Of a stretch of 64,000 bases of DNA, positions 34,562-43,817 are shown piece by piece. The position numbers and the translations under genes are program-made. Below the pieces are notes generated by a model. That model saw only the letters and a program-made list of their open reading frames with translations. It did no database searches and had not been told where the DNA came from. The DNA lies in contig CAVUBD010000008.1 of the NCBI GenBank assembly GCA_963739615.1, forward strand, positions 19,081 to 83,080, in the 5' to 3' direction. Origin of the DNA: Palsa-504 sp963739615. GTDB lineage: Bacteria > Actinomycetota > Actinomycetes > Streptosporangiales > Streptosporangiaceae. How positions within the stretch are numbered: position 1 is the stretch's first letter; the number at the start of each line of letters is the position of its first letter.

Positions 34562-35320
34562 GTGACGTTGGCGTCGCATTCTCCGGTGCGGATCCAGGTT
34601 TGCGGGGCGCTGGCCGTCGAGTGCGACGGCCAGCGTCTTGAGGGCCGCCTGCCCGGCCGCCAGGGGCGGCTGCTGTTCACCTACCTGGTCGTCAACCGGC
34701 ATCGCCAGGTCCCGCGGGACGAGCTGGCTGAGGCCTTGTGGCGAGAGCCTGACCCCGCCGCGTTCGACGCCCGGCTCAACCCTCTGCTGTCCAAACTGCG
34801 CCGCGTCTTCGGCGCTGACGCCGTGGACGGGCGCTCCACCCTCCGGCTGTGCCTACCCGGTATCTGGGTCGACCTGGAAGCCGCCACTGAGGCCATCCAC
34901 CGAGCCGAATCCTCTATCGCCCAGCAGGACTGGGCGCGGGCGTGGGGACCGGCGCTCACCGCAATGCTCGTGGCTGAGCGCGGCTTCCTTCCCGGTGAGG
35001 ACGCTCCCTGGATCGACGAGATCCGCCACCAGCTCACGGAAATCCGCCTGCGCGCCCTGGAGTGCTACGCGGCGGCAGGGCTAGGCCTGGGCGGGACCGA
35101 ACTCGCCGGCGCAATCCGAGCCGGCCGCCAGCTCACCCGGCTGGCTCCGCTGCGGGAAAGCGGCTACCGCTACCTGATGCAGGCCCTCGCCGCCCAGGAC
35201 AACCTGGCCGAAGCCGTCGGTGTTTACGGCCAGCTCAGTGAGTGCCTGCGCGATCAGCTCGGCGTCTCACCGAGCCCTGCTTCCCGCGAGCTTTACCAGC
35301 GGCTGCTCGCCGCAACCTGA
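34562..35320 (+). CDS. AfsR/SARP-family BTAD transcriptional regulator
   Basis: A 252-residue regulator with an OmpR-type winged helix (residues about 8-95: GQRLEGRLPGRQGRLLFTYL, RHRQVPRDELAEALWREPDP, LNPLLSKLRRVFG) and a BTAD helical domain (about 100-245: WARAWGPALTAMLVAERGFL, EIRLRALECYAAAGLGLGGT, VYGQLSECLRDQLGVSPSPA). It has no ATPase domain, so it is a small SARP-like protein, the class that often activates secondary-metabolite or stress genes. GTG 34562 is divergent from the DUF1059 gene by 51 bases. The target is unknown. Confidence 0.88.
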   Translation: MTLASHSPVRIQVCGALAVECDGQRLEGRLPGRQGRLLFTYLVVNRHRQVPRDELAEALWREPDPAAFDARLNPLLSKLRRVFGADAVDGRSTLRLCLPGIWVDLEAATEAIHRAESSIAQQDWARAWGPALTAMLVAERGFLPGEDAPWIDEIRHQLTEIRLRALECYAAAGLGLGGTELAGAIRAGRQLTRLAPLRESGYRYLMQALAAQDNLAEAVGVYGQLSECLRDQLGVSPSPASRELYQRLLAAT

Positions 35321-35484
35321 CCGGTCGTCTGAGCCGCCCGCCGCCGGGCCAGCCGGAACAAGGCGGCAAGCTTCGGCCGATGGATTCCCGGCGCCAAGGT
35401 TTCGCCAACGTGGCGGCAATGTTGCGGCAAGGGCGCCGCCGTAGAACTGTCCCGCAAGCAGTTAGCAAACGCACGGAGGCTCAG

Positions 35485-36338
35485 ATGAAGACGGCATCAG
35501 AAAACGCGGCATCCAGGCTCGGCGCTGGCCCCGGGGTGCTCATAGACCGGCAATGGCTGGAAGCCCGCCTCCAGGACCCGCGGGTACAGGTGGTCGAAGT
35601 CGACGTCAGCCCGGCCGCCTACAACGACGGGCACATCGACGGCGCCGTGCTGTGGAACATCTACGCCGACCTCAAGGACGCCAGCTACCGCCTCATGGAC
35701 TCCGCCGCGCTGGAACGGCTGGTGGCGCGTTCGGGGATACGCCCGGACTCCACGGTGGTGTTCTACGGATACGCGCCCGCGCTCGGGTTGTGGCTGATGA
35801 AGCTCTACGGGCATCTCGATGCGCGCATTCTCGACTGCTCCCGCGACACCTGGCGGGCTAGCGGCCACCCGTGGAGCACCGTCGCGAGCGAGCCAGCGGC
35901 CGGAACTGCCCGCATCGGCGATGAGGACCCCCGGATCCGGGCGGACCGGGCGGCGGTGTACGACGCTATCGGCGCGCCGGGCGCGATCCTCGTGGACACG
36001 CGCTCAGCGGCGGAGTACCAGGGTGAGCGCTTCTGGCCTTCCGGCGGCCTGGAGCCGGGTGGCCGGCCGGCCACGTGCCCTCGGCCGTCCACCAGCCCAT
36101 CGACGGCCTCTACAACGCCGATGGGTCGTTCCGCTCCGCCGGGGAGCTGCGCCGCGTATTTTCTGCGGTCGACCTCGACGGTGGCGAGGAGCTGATCACC
36201 TACTGCACCATCGGCGGGCGCGCCGCCACCGCCTGGTTCGTCCTCACCTATCTGCTCGGCCGCAACCACGTCCGGGTCTACGACGGGTCGTGGGCCGAAT
36301 GGGGCCGCCTGCCCGGCACCCCCGTCGCGTGCCCCTGA
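35485..36338 (+). pseudogene. Two-domain rhodanese sulfurtransferase, one frameshift
   Basis: The gene is a tandem rhodanese (thiosulfate or mercaptopyruvate sulfurtransferase). Domain 1 reads VVEVDVSPAAYNDGHIDGAV and VFYGYAPALGLWLMKLYGHL. Domain 2 reads AILVDTRSAAEYQGERFWPS and, after a one-base deletion near 36065-36072, VPSAVHQPIDGLYNADGSFR and ELITYCTIGGRAATAWFVLT with the catalytic Cys in the CTIGGRA loop, ending in RVYDGSWAEWGRLPG. Corrected, it has about 284 residues, the normal length. ATG 35485 follows GGAGG. Because the active site is preserved, the slip may be a sequencing error. Confidence 0.85.
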
Positions 36339-36376
36339 ACGACCTGACCAATCACACCAAGCACAGGAGGCTCATC

Positions 36377-36411
36377 ATGGCTGTCGACACCGCACCCAGC
36401 GTGCTGATCGG
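36377..36411 (+). pseudogene. Start of a truncated gene (first 12 codons only)
   Basis: AGGAGG precedes ATG 36377 with perfect spacing, and the first codons read MAVDTAPSVLI. At about 36412 the sequence becomes the end of a WhiB-like remnant on the other strand. A real gene start seems to have been cut here. The product cannot be named. Confidence 0.35.
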
Positions 36412-36495
36412 GAAGAACAGCTCAGGGTCGAGGCGGCCGCAGGCGGCGTCGTCACGCCAGTCCGCGCGCCCGGCCGTGAGTGCGGCCCTGGTCAC
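36412..36495 (-). pseudogene. WhiB-family N-terminal scrap
   Basis: The reading from GTG 36495 is ALTAGRADWRDDAACGRLDP followed by ELFFPI, the opening of a WhiB-type iron-sulfur regulator (DWRxxAACxxxDPELFFP with the first cluster Cys). The other three cysteines and the rest of the gene are missing. The GTG overlaps the MMPL stop codon as GTGA, so the lost regulator was translationally coupled to the transporter. Confidence 0.7.
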
Positions 36496-38607
36496 CGGCG
36501 GGCGGGCCAGGGCGCTCGCGGGGTCTGGGCTTCCCGGGGGGTCTGGGCTTCGGAGACGGCGAGCTTGCGGTGCAATGTCCTGAGCCCGGGCGGCGCCCAC
36601 CAGCTGCGGCGTCCGAGCAGCGCCATCAGGGCGGGGAACAACAGCGTCCGCACGATGAAGGCATCGATGAGCACGGCGGCGGCGACGCCGACGCCGACCT
36701 CCTTGAGGAAGATGAGCTTGGAAGTCGCGAAGGCACCCATGGCCACGGCGAGCAGGAGCGCCGCGAGGGTGATCAGCTTGCCGGACCGCTGCATGCCCGC
36801 GGCGATCGCCTCCCGCTCGCCCACGCCCGGGCCGCGTGCCTCGCTGATCCGGGCCAGCAGGAACACCCCGTAGTCGGTGGACAAGGCGAAGGCCATGGCG
36901 GCCAGGATCAGGAAGTCGGTCTCCTCGATGCCGCCCTGGCTGGTGTAGCCGAGCGGCCCGGTGCAGCCGGCCGTCCTGGAAGATGAACACCAGCAGTCCG
37001 GTGGCGGCGACCGCGGTGAGCGCGTTCATCAGCAGCGACATGACCGGCAAGACCACCGATCCGGTCATCAGCCACAGCACCGCCATGGTGACGACGGCCA
37101 GGATCGCCAGCGCGATCGGGAGGCTGGCCAGCAGCGACGCGCCCCGGTCGGCGAAGTCGGCGGCCCCCCCGCCTACCAGGACCGGCGCTGGAGCGGGAGC
37201 CGCCCGGACAGCCTTGAGCGTGTGCTGGCCGGCCGCCGAGAGCGGGTCGGACGGGCTGGCCAGCGTGATCTCCCACGTCCGGGGCGCGACCTGCGCTGGC
37301 GCGCTGGCGGCGGCTACTCCCGGCAGCCGGGCCAGGCGGCCGGCGTACCGGGTCAGCGCGGGCCGGTCTGACGCCGGCCCGGACGCGACCACGAGGATCG
37401 AGTTCCCCGAGCTGGTCGCCGGGAAGTCGCGTGCCAGGGTGTCTGAGACGGTCCGCGCGCTGCTGCTGGCCGGCAGTACGGTCACGTCGATGCCGGTCCA
37501 GTGCACGCCAAGCGTCGGGGCGGCGATGGTCAGCAGCCCCAGCACCGTACCTCCGGCCACGAGCGCCGGACGGCGCATGACGACGTTGGCGAGCCGGTAC
37601 CAGCGGCCGTTTTCCTGGGCCGGCGCGACGCGGCCGATCCGTCGCCGCAGCAGCATGAGCAGCGACGGCACGATGAGCAGGGCGCTGGCGGCGGCGACGA
37701 CCGCGACGGTCGCGCCGCCGATGCCCATGGAGACCAGGAACCGCTGCGGGAAAACGGCCAGGCTGGCCATGGCGGCCGCGACCGTCGCCGCGCTGAACAG
37801 GACCGTCCGGCCGGTGGTGGCCATGGTCACCCGCAGTGCGCTCTCCGGGGTGCCTTCTCGCAGTTCCTCGCGGAACCGCCAGACCAGGAACAAGCTGTAG
37901 TCCACGGCCAGGCCCAGGCCCAGGCCGATCACCAGGTTGAGGGCGAACACCGACAGCGGCAAGACCGTGTTGACCAGCCGCAGCACGCAGAAGGTGCCCA
38001 TGACGGTCATCCCGCCGACCGCGATGGGCAGCAGGGCCGCGATCCCGCGGAAGATGAGCAGGGCCAAGATGGCCAGCAGCGGGAAGGCGATCGCCTCGGC
38101 CAGGCCGAGGTCAGCGGTAGCCTGCTTGCCGGTTTCCACGCCGGCCACATCGGCCCCGCCGAGCAGGACGTCAGGCCGGCCGTGCAGCGCCGTCTGGATG
38201 CCGGCGACGACCGTGTCCGGGTCGGGCGCGGCGCGCAGCGTGACGACCACGAGGGAGGAACGTCCGTCCGCGGAGACCAGGCCCGCGGTGTGACCTGGCC
38301 CCGGAGCCGCCACCGCGGCTACCCCGGGGACGCCTGCGATCGCCCGGGCGGCGGACGTCACCGCCGGGCTGCCCGGCGGCGCCGTCACCAGGGCTACCAC
38401 CCCCGGGCTGGCCTCCTGGCCGGTCGCCTGCTGCAGCAGCGCCTCGGCACGGGCGCTGGGCGAGCTGGGATCGCTGAACGGGTTCCGGGCGTTCAGCAGG
38501 GTGACCGCAGTAGCGCCGAACGCCCCGGCCAGCGCGAATACCACCAGGGCGAGCAGGGCCATCCGGCGAGGATGGCGTATTGCCGCGTTCGCGAGCGCCC
38601 TTAGCAT
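36492..38607 (-). pseudogene. MMPL-family RND transporter, one-base frameshift
   Basis: MMPL proteins are proton-driven exporters of lipids and hydrophobic compounds in actinobacteria. From ATG 38607 the first helix (MALLALVVFALAGAFGATAV), a periplasmic domain, helices 2-6 (GLGLGLAVDYSLFLVWRFRE with the GxxxDYxxF motif), a second periplasmic domain, and VTMAVLWLMTGSVVLPVMSL follow. After VFIFQDGRL one extra base near 36964 breaks the frame. The continuation is MAFALSTDYGVFLLARISEA with the second DYG motif and KLITLAALLLAVAMGAFATS. Corrected length is about 704 residues, normal. The essential Asp-Tyr pairs are intact. It is followed at once by a coupled WhiB scrap. Confidence 0.87.
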
Positions 38608-38989
38608 AAAGACCTCCGTCTGAGCCGTGGCATTACGGTAGCTCCGCGAAGCGCCACGATCCGCGAGCAGTTGAACACGCAGCCCCGCTGCCGGCGGACG
38701 CCGCGCTGGTCAGCGCGCCGGGCCGCCGGCCCGCGCCAGATCGCCGAACCGGACGCGAGCAGTTGAACACCGAAGGCCCTGGCGCGAAGGGCTTGACCGC
38801 GGCGCGGCTCCCCGGGGTCTGAGCCTGCTGGCCGGAAATGCTCGCCATGCCGTGTATCAGGAGCGCGGACCGCCCCTCCGTCCATTACGAAGAGCAAGAA
38901 CAAATCGGCAATCGTGCACCACTCGGCGCAGGCGCATGCTCAAATCACATTCGTGTCGACCGCGAGATAAGCCAAGGGGATGGTTCCAG
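38608..38989. other. Gene-free stretch
   Basis: About 380 bases between the divergent MMPL gene and a rightward gene. The segment GAGCAGTTGAACAC occurs twice (near 38665 and 38758), each time in a similar context (GCGAGCAGTTGAACAC), a direct repeat that may be a regulator site. No coding pattern is visible. Confidence 0.4.
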
Positions 38990-39403
38990 GTGGCCGGAGT
39001 TCCGAATCAGTATTACCTTCAAGGCGGCGGTATATCCGTGGCCTACTCGCCGGTAGGCTGGGGTCCGATAAGACTGGACCAGGGTCCGCTAATTCTTTCC
39101 TACCATGACGCCCATCAATCCCTGGCGTTCTTTGCCAATGACGTGCGGACCGTCGAGGTGGCCGACCTGGGCACCATCGTCAGCGTCACCCTGGTAATGA
39201 CCATCGACACCGGCAGCACCACGTTCAGCCTTTTCATACCGAGCGTCGTGCTGCCCGAGAACCAGAACGCGGTCACCATAACCACCGAGGGCATCACCAC
39301 GCTCCACCGGCTGTTCCTCCCGCCGTTCGGCGGCCCGCAACGAGAGATCTACACCGTGACCGCGCTCAGCGGGACGGCGGCCGACTGGCCACTGCCGCTG
39401 TAA
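38990..39403 (+). CDS. Conserved actinobacterial protein of unknown function, beta-rich
   Basis: A 137-residue protein from GTG 38990, nine bases after AAGGGGA. It is almost all beta strand: NQYYLQGGGISVAYSPVGWG, DVRTVEVADLGTIVSVTLVM, TTFSLFIPSVVLPENQNAV and REIYTVTALSGTAADWPLPL. I recognise this pattern from actinomycete genomes as a conserved protein without known function. There is no signal peptide or Cys, so it is probably cytoplasmic. Confidence 0.7.
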   Translation: MAGVPNQYYLQGGGISVAYSPVGWGPIRLDQGPLILSYHDAHQSLAFFANDVRTVEVADLGTIVSVTLVMTIDTGSTTFSLFIPSVVLPENQNAVTITTEGITTLHRLFLPPFGGPQREIYTVTALSGTAADWPLPL

Positions 39404-39490
39404 ACCGACCTGCAGGCGGCGACGAAGAGGAGGATGGCTGATACTCCCTCGCAAAGCCCCGGCGATGCCCCGATCGCCGGGGGCTCCGGT

Positions 39491-39970
39491 TCATGCCGGA
39501 TGCCCGCCGTCCGCCGGCTGGGACAGCTTGTCGGCGTAAGCCTTGAGCGCCCGCAACGTGCGTCCGCTCTCCGCCCGGAACGCCCGGACGAGCACCGGCT
39601 GGATAATTTTCAGCGACCAGGGAATCCCGATGGTCACGACTCGCGTCACGTGCGTCCACTCGCCCCGGGGCGTCAGCGCGTAGCGCAGGGTCACGTCGAC
39701 GGTCCCGGCGTGCAGCTTCATCGTCATCGGCTGGTGGAAAGTGATCTTGGTGGGCGGCTCGAACTCGGTGACGGTGCCGTTGCGCACCCCGAACGGCCCT
39801 GGTTCGCGGTAGGTCGTGCCGAGGGTGACCGGGGCCGATGAGATCTGCGTGGTGCCGCGGTAGGCAGAGGATTCCGTCAGCCAGCGGTCCTGGCCCCTGA
39901 AGTCGATGATCAGATCGAAGATCTGCTGGGCCGGGCCACCGATATCGGCCTGGGACGGGAGTTCGAGCAT
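39491..39970 (-). CDS. SRPBCC (START-like) family protein
   Basis: A 159-residue START/Bet v1-fold protein that forms a hydrophobic ligand cavity. The pattern is SQADIGGPAQQIFDLIIDFR, PVTLGTTYREPGPFGVRNGT, VTEFEPPTKITFHQPMTMKL, VDVTLRYALTPRGEWTHVTR and a long C-terminal helix RALKAYADKLSQ. ATG 39970 (MLELPSQAD) has a G-rich box before it; the frame extends to 40018. Its ligand is unknown. Confidence 0.82.
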   Translation of the reverse strand: MLELPSQADIGGPAQQIFDLIIDFRGQDRWLTESSAYRGTTQISSAPVTLGTTYREPGPFGVRNGTVTEFEPPTKITFHQPMTMKLHAGTVDVTLRYALTPRGEWTHVTRVVTIGIPWSLKIIQPVLVRAFRAESGRTLRALKAYADKLSQPADGGHPA

Positions 39971-40061
39971 TGCGCATCCCCCCCGGCCGTCGCGCCCCGC
40001 CGATTCTCGAGCCACCATGCCCCCGCGGCTACTCTACGCGCCCGGCCGGCCCCGGCATCCG

Positions 40062-40325
40062 CTAGGCGCTGAGCGCCTCGGGGGGCTCCTCGCAGAGCCG
40101 GACGATCTCGTCGAGCGCGAGGCCGAGCGCGCCGGCCAGGGCGGCGACGGTGAAGAACGCGGGCGTGGCGATGCGGCCGGTCTCGATCTTGCGCAGCGTC
40201 TCCGCGGGAACGCCGGAGACGGCGGCGATCTCGGCCATGCTGCGCGGCCCGCGAGCCTCGCGCAGCAGCATGCCGAGCCGTTCCCCGCGCGCGTGCTCGA
40301 GGTGGCTGAGAGGCGGTCGGACCAT
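40062..40325 (-). CDS. XRE-family helix-turn-helix regulator
   Basis: An 87-residue regulator that is essentially one HTH domain: LGMLLREARGPRSMAEIAAV, SGVPAETLRKIETGRIATPA and FFTVAALAGALGLALDEIV. The recognition helix is around AETLRKIETGR. It is divergent from the methionine aminopeptidase gene, with palindromes in the 51-base gap, so it probably represses itself and map. HTH-map pairs of this kind are common in actinobacteria. Confidence 0.88.
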   Translation of the reverse strand: MVRPPLSHLEHARGERLGMLLREARGPRSMAEIAAVSGVPAETLRKIETGRIATPAFFTVAALAGALGLALDEIVRLCEEPPEALSA

Positions 40326-40337
40326 ACCGTGATATTA

Positions 40338-40356
40338 ATACCGGTATAGTTATACC
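40338..40356. promoter_or_regulatory. Overlapping palindromes between the HTH gene and map
   Basis: Two palindromes overlap: ATACCGGTAT at 40338-40347 and GGTATAGTTATACC (6-2-6) at 40343-40356. They share the GGTAT half-site and sit just upstream of both start codons. TATAGT at 40345-40350 inside them could serve as a -10 box for map. This suits an autoregulated XRE repressor site. Confidence 0.6.
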
Positions 40357-40376
40357 GCAAAGAGAGGTGCTGCCCC

Positions 40377-41144
40377 ATGGTCGAGATCAAGACCGCTGGC
40401 GAGATCCAGGCGATGCGCGCCGCCGGGCAGGTCGTCGCGCAGATCCTGGCGGCCGTCCATGACCAGGCCAAGGCGGGCATGCGGCTAACCGAGCTCGACG
40501 AGATCGCCCGCGGCGTACTGGCCCGGGCCGGCGCGTCCTCGCCGTTTCTCGGCTACCAGCCTGGCTTCGCTCCGGTTCCGTTCCCCGCGGTCATCTGCAC
40601 CTCCGTCAACGACGCCGCGCTGCACGGGATCCCCACCGGGTCCCGGCTAGCCACGGGCGACCTGCTCAGCGTGGACTGCGGGGCCGTGCTTGACGGCTGG
40701 GCGGCCGACGCCGCGATCTCCTTCACGATCGGGCCGGCCGAACCGGCCGACGCGCGCCTGATCGCCACCACCAGCGAGGCGCTGCGCGCGGGCATCGCCG
40801 CGGCGGTTCCCGGCGGCCGGCTCGGCGACATCTCCGCGGCCATCGGCGCCGCCGGACGGGCGGGCGGCTACGGGATCTGCACCGATTTCGGCGGTCACGG
40901 CATCGGCCGGGCGATGCACGAGGATCCCCACATCCCGAACGAGGGACGCCCTGGCCGCGGCCGCAGGCTCGTGCCCGGGCTGGTCATCGCGATCGAGCCG
41001 TGGTTCCTGGCCGGCGGCAAGGACAGCTATGAGATCGACGACGACGGCTGGACGATCCGCAGCGGCGACGGCAGCCGCGCGGCCCACGTGGAGCACACGG
41101 TGGCCATCACCGCCGACGGCCCGCAGGTCCTGACCTTGCCCTGA
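40377..41144 (+). CDS. map: Type I methionine aminopeptidase
   Basis: This enzyme removes the initiator methionine from new proteins using two divalent metals. The 255-residue length is normal. Metal ligands are visible: Asp100 in SVDCGA, the second Asp in WAADAAISF, His in FGGHGIGRAMHEDP, Glu in AIEPWF and Glu in VEHTVAI; the substrate-binding His83 is in ALHGIPTG. ATG 40377 lies ten bases after AGAGAGG. It is probably an accessory copy, because its partner is a dedicated HTH repressor and it does not lie in a ribosomal operon. Confidence 0.95.
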   Translation: MVEIKTAGEIQAMRAAGQVVAQILAAVHDQAKAGMRLTELDEIARGVLARAGASSPFLGYQPGFAPVPFPAVICTSVNDAALHGIPTGSRLATGDLLSVDCGAVLDGWAADAAISFTIGPAEPADARLIATTSEALRAGIAAAVPGGRLGDISAAIGAAGRAGGYGICTDFGGHGIGRAMHEDPHIPNEGRPGRGRRLVPGLVIAIEPWFLAGGKDSYEIDDDGWTIRSGDGSRAAHVEHTVAITADGPQVLTLP

Positions 41145-41250
41145 CCCGCCGCTCGGGCCGGCCGCCTATCTTTATGGCCGAACGGGCCTGGGTGCTCGCC
41201 CAGGTTCGGTGCACCGCCGGCCTGTCAGGCCGCCCGCGTACGATGGGCCG

Positions 41251-42081
41251 ATGTACCGGTGGACATCACAGAAAGTACCTGGACGCGGACTGACGGTCAG
41301 GGCGGTGCGGCCCGGGCCGGGCCGGCCGTTGCTGTCCGGGCCGCTACGCGCAGCCGCCGCCATGGTGTTCGCGGCCTGCGCAGCGGTCACGGCCGTCCTC
41401 GGCGTGCTCGCGAGCCGCGGGCGGCCGCAATGGCTCGATTCGGTGCTGGACCCGCGGTTCCAGGCGATGCAGGCCCGGTTTCCCGCGTTGGTCAGCTGGC
41501 TGCCTGATCTTGGCACGCTGGGCCCGGTGACCCTGATGACCTTGGCGCTGATCCTGGCGTGCGCGGCGGCCCGCAGGTGGTCCGGGGCCGTCCTGGCGGG
41601 GGTGGCGGTGCCCGTCGCCACCGGCCTCACCGAGTACGTGCTCAAGCCACTCGTGGGGGCGAGCTTCCCCAGCGGGCACGCCGCCAGCATGTTCGCGCTG
41701 GCCGCGACCTGCGCGATCCTGCTCGCAGGTCCGCCCCGCCGCCGGATGCCGGGGTTCGTCCGGTTGCTCCTGGCGCTCGTCGCGCTGCTGGTGGCGACCG
41801 CGGTCGCCGCCGTGATGGTCGTCACCGGAGCGCATTACTTCACTGAGGCGGTGGGCGGGACCGCGGTCGGGATCGGGGTGGTGCTCGCCTGCGCGCTCAG
41901 CCTTGACCTGGTGACCACCACCTTGACAACCATCACCACGCGGCGGGTCACCAGCCGTCCGCCGGGGGCTCCGCGTGATGCGAGTCCTCGTCGTCAGGCA
42001 CCACGGCATCGACTATCCCGGCTTCATCGGCACCGCGTTCGAGGCGCAGGGAGCCGAACTGGCCGTGCACCTGTGGCCTGA
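41251..42081 (+). CDS. PAP2-family membrane phosphatase
   Basis: An integral membrane phosphatase of the PAP2/undecaprenyl-pyrophosphatase type with about six helices. Conserved motifs are VLKPLVG (KxxxxxxRP-like, degenerate), SFPSGHAASMFALAATCAIL (PSGH) and VVTGAHYFTEAVGGTAVGIG (SRxxxxxHxxxD-like, with His but Glu for Asp). It probably removes phosphate from a lipid or small phosphate ester outside the membrane. The start ATG 41251 reads MYRWTSQKV. The frame runs 104 bases into the next gene, and its last 45 residues are Arg/His-rich and unlike the family, so a frameshift near 41960 is possible. Confidence 0.8.
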   Translation: MYRWTSQKVPGRGLTVRAVRPGPGRPLLSGPLRAAAAMVFAACAAVTAVLGVLASRGRPQWLDSVLDPRFQAMQARFPALVSWLPDLGTLGPVTLMTLALILACAAARRWSGAVLAGVAVPVATGLTEYVLKPLVGASFPSGHAASMFALAATCAILLAGPPRRRMPGFVRLLLALVALLVATAVAAVMVVTGAHYFTEAVGGTAVGIGVVLACALSLDLVTTTLTTITTRRVTSRPPGAPRDASPRRQAPRHRLSRLHRHRVRGAGSRTGRAPVA

Positions 42082-42661
42082 CGACGGCCCGCTGCCCGCG
42101 CTCGCCGGCGTCAACCACGTCGTGGTGCTCGGCGCGGTCAGCTCGGTCAACGATCCCGACTCGTGGATCGCCGGGGAACTGGCCTGGCTGCGCGCGGTGG
42201 ACCAGGCGGACGTGCCGATGCTCGGCATCTGCTTCGGCGCCCAGGCGATCTGCGCCGCGCTGGGCGGGCGGGTCGAGGCGATGCCAGGCAAGGAGATCGG
42301 CTGGACGCTGGTCGACTCGGTCGATCACGAGCTGATCCCGGTCGGCCCCTGGCTGGAGTTCCACGGCGACCGGTGCCTGCCCGCCGCGGCCGCCACGGTG
42401 CTGGCCCGCAACGACGTGGGCGTGCAGGCGTTCCGGATCGGCCGGCACCTGGCGGTCCAGTTCCATCCGGAGGTCGACGGCGCGCTGCTCAAGCGATGGC
42501 TGGACGCGGGCGGGGACGAAGAGGCCAGGCAGGTGGGTCTGGACCCCGGTCAGTTCATGGCCGCCACCATCCGCGAAGAGGCCGCCGCCCGGGACCGAGC
42601 AGGCCGCCTGGTCGCCGCCGCGCTCCATATCGCGGCGGAGGGCATCGCCTGCGAAACGTGA
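41978..42661 (+). CDS. Class I glutamine amidotransferase-like protein
   Basis: A 227-residue GATase1-fold protein with an intact Cys-His-Glu triad: nucleophile Cys85 in MLGICFGAQAICAALGG, and His/Glu in LAVQFHPEVDGALLKRWLD. It resembles stand-alone GMP-synthase-like amidotransferase proteins (VRHHGIDYPGFIGTAFEAQG, HVVVLGAVSSVNDPDSWIAG) that may hydrolyse glutamine conjugates. ATG 41978 follows a GTG by one codon. It overlaps the preceding phosphatase frame. Confidence 0.87.
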   Translation: MRVLVVRHHGIDYPGFIGTAFEAQGAELAVHLWPDDGPLPALAGVNHVVVLGAVSSVNDPDSWIAGELAWLRAVDQADVPMLGICFGAQAICAALGGRVEAMPGKEIGWTLVDSVDHELIPVGPWLEFHGDRCLPAAAATVLARNDVGVQAFRIGRHLAVQFHPEVDGALLKRWLDAGGDEEARQVGLDPGQFMAATIREEAAARDRAGRLVAAALHIAAEGIACET

Positions 42662-42689
42662 CAATCAGTGACACGCCTACGCGGCCTAC

Positions 42690-43325
42690 TGGGGCGGGCG
42701 CCCGCGCGAGTCGGCGAGCCTGGCACGAAGCGGCCTTGACTATGTCGCCGACGGGCAGAACGCGGCGCAGCTGCACCTGTACGGCGGGCTGGCCCGCGCC
42801 CGCCTAGGCGACCCCGCGGGCGCGGGGCAGGCGATCGCGGCCGCCCGCGACGCGAGGGAGCGCGATCACCGCGATGAGCTGCTGGAGATCGGCGGCGAGT
42901 TCGGCTTCTCCCTGGCCGCCCAGTCCTACTACGCGGGCTTCGTCTTGTCCGAGGCGGCGCGGGGTGAGCCGCCGGGCGGCGAGGCGATCACCGAGCTGGA
43001 GTCCGCCATCGGGCTGTACGGCGCGGGCCCGGGCGCGGGGGAGCACCACAGCCGCAGGTGCCAGCGGCTGGCCCACACCGAACTGGCCATCGTGCGGCTG
43101 CGGTCGGGCGCGCTCGACGCCACGATCACGGCCCTGCGGCCCGTGCTGATCCTCGTCCCGGCCGGGCGCACCGCCGTGCAGGTGCAGCGGCTGTCCGCGC
43201 TGCGCGCCGAGCTGGCCCATCCGATCTTCCGCGGGTCGGCGCCCGCCCGCGAGCTCGATGAGCAGCTCGCCGAGTTCACCCGCGGCGCGCCAGGAAGCCT
43301 GCCCGCCCAGGGCGGCCAGCCCTGA
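42690..43325 (+). pseudogene. C-terminal remnant of an XRE/TPR-type regulator
   Basis: The frame contains TPR-like helices: LHLYGGLARARLGDPAGAGQ, SLAAQSYYAGFVLSEAARGE, LAHTELAIVRLRSGALDATI and VQVQRLSALRAELAHPIFRG. This matches the C-terminal half of actinobacterial XRE regulators with tetratricopeptide sensor domains. The N-terminal HTH is missing and no start with a ribosome binding site exists. The 5' part joins the GATase stop almost directly, suggesting a deletion end point near 42,690. Confidence 0.6.
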
Positions 43326-43337
43326 TCGCCCCGGCCA

Positions 43338-43805
43338 TCAGCCGTCGACGCCCGGCCGGTCGTAGACGGCGGCCATCGTGGCCTGCATGACCGCGAACGG
43401 GCGCTCGTCCTGGTCCGCGAACGCCTCGCCGCGGCAGACCACCAGGGTGCGGCCGGCCCTGACCACCTCGGCGGTGATGGTGAACCGCTGCCCGGCCGCG
43501 GGGGCGAGGAGGTTGACCGTGAAGCTCGCGGTCAGCACCGAAGCCTCGAGCGGCATGACGCTGTAGGCCGCGTACCCGCACGCGGTGTCCAGGACCGTGC
43601 TGACCGCGCCGGCGTGCAGGAAACCGTGCTGCTGGGTGAACCGGTCGTCGTGCCGCAGCGTCATCTCCACCCGTCCCGGCTCGACCGCGACCACCTCGAC
43701 GCCGAGCGTGGCCATCATGCCCTGCCGGCCGAAGCTAGCCCGGACACGGGCCAGCTTCGCTTCGGCGGACCCGGATCGCGTCTCGCGGCCGTCTGCTTCC
43801 GTCAC
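43338..43805 (-). CDS. PaaI-family hotdog thioesterase
   Basis: A 155-residue hotdog-fold acyl-CoA thioesterase: VEVVAVEPGRVEMTLRHDDR, FTQQHGFLHAGAVSTVLDTA with the catalytic HGxxHxG region, CGYAAYSVMPLEASVLTASF and FTITAEVVRAGRTLVVCRGE. The conserved Asp in LDTACG acts as the general base. GTG 43805 is the start. It probably hydrolyses phenylacetyl-type or similar CoA esters. It precedes no obvious operon partner. Confidence 0.88.
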   Translation of the reverse strand: MTEADGRETRSGSAEAKLARVRASFGRQGMMATLGVEVVAVEPGRVEMTLRHDDRFTQQHGFLHAGAVSTVLDTACGYAAYSVMPLEASVLTASFTVNLLAPAAGQRFTITAEVVRAGRTLVVCRGEAFADQDERPFAVMQATMAAVYDRPGVDG

Positions 43806-43817
43806 CAGACGATTGTC

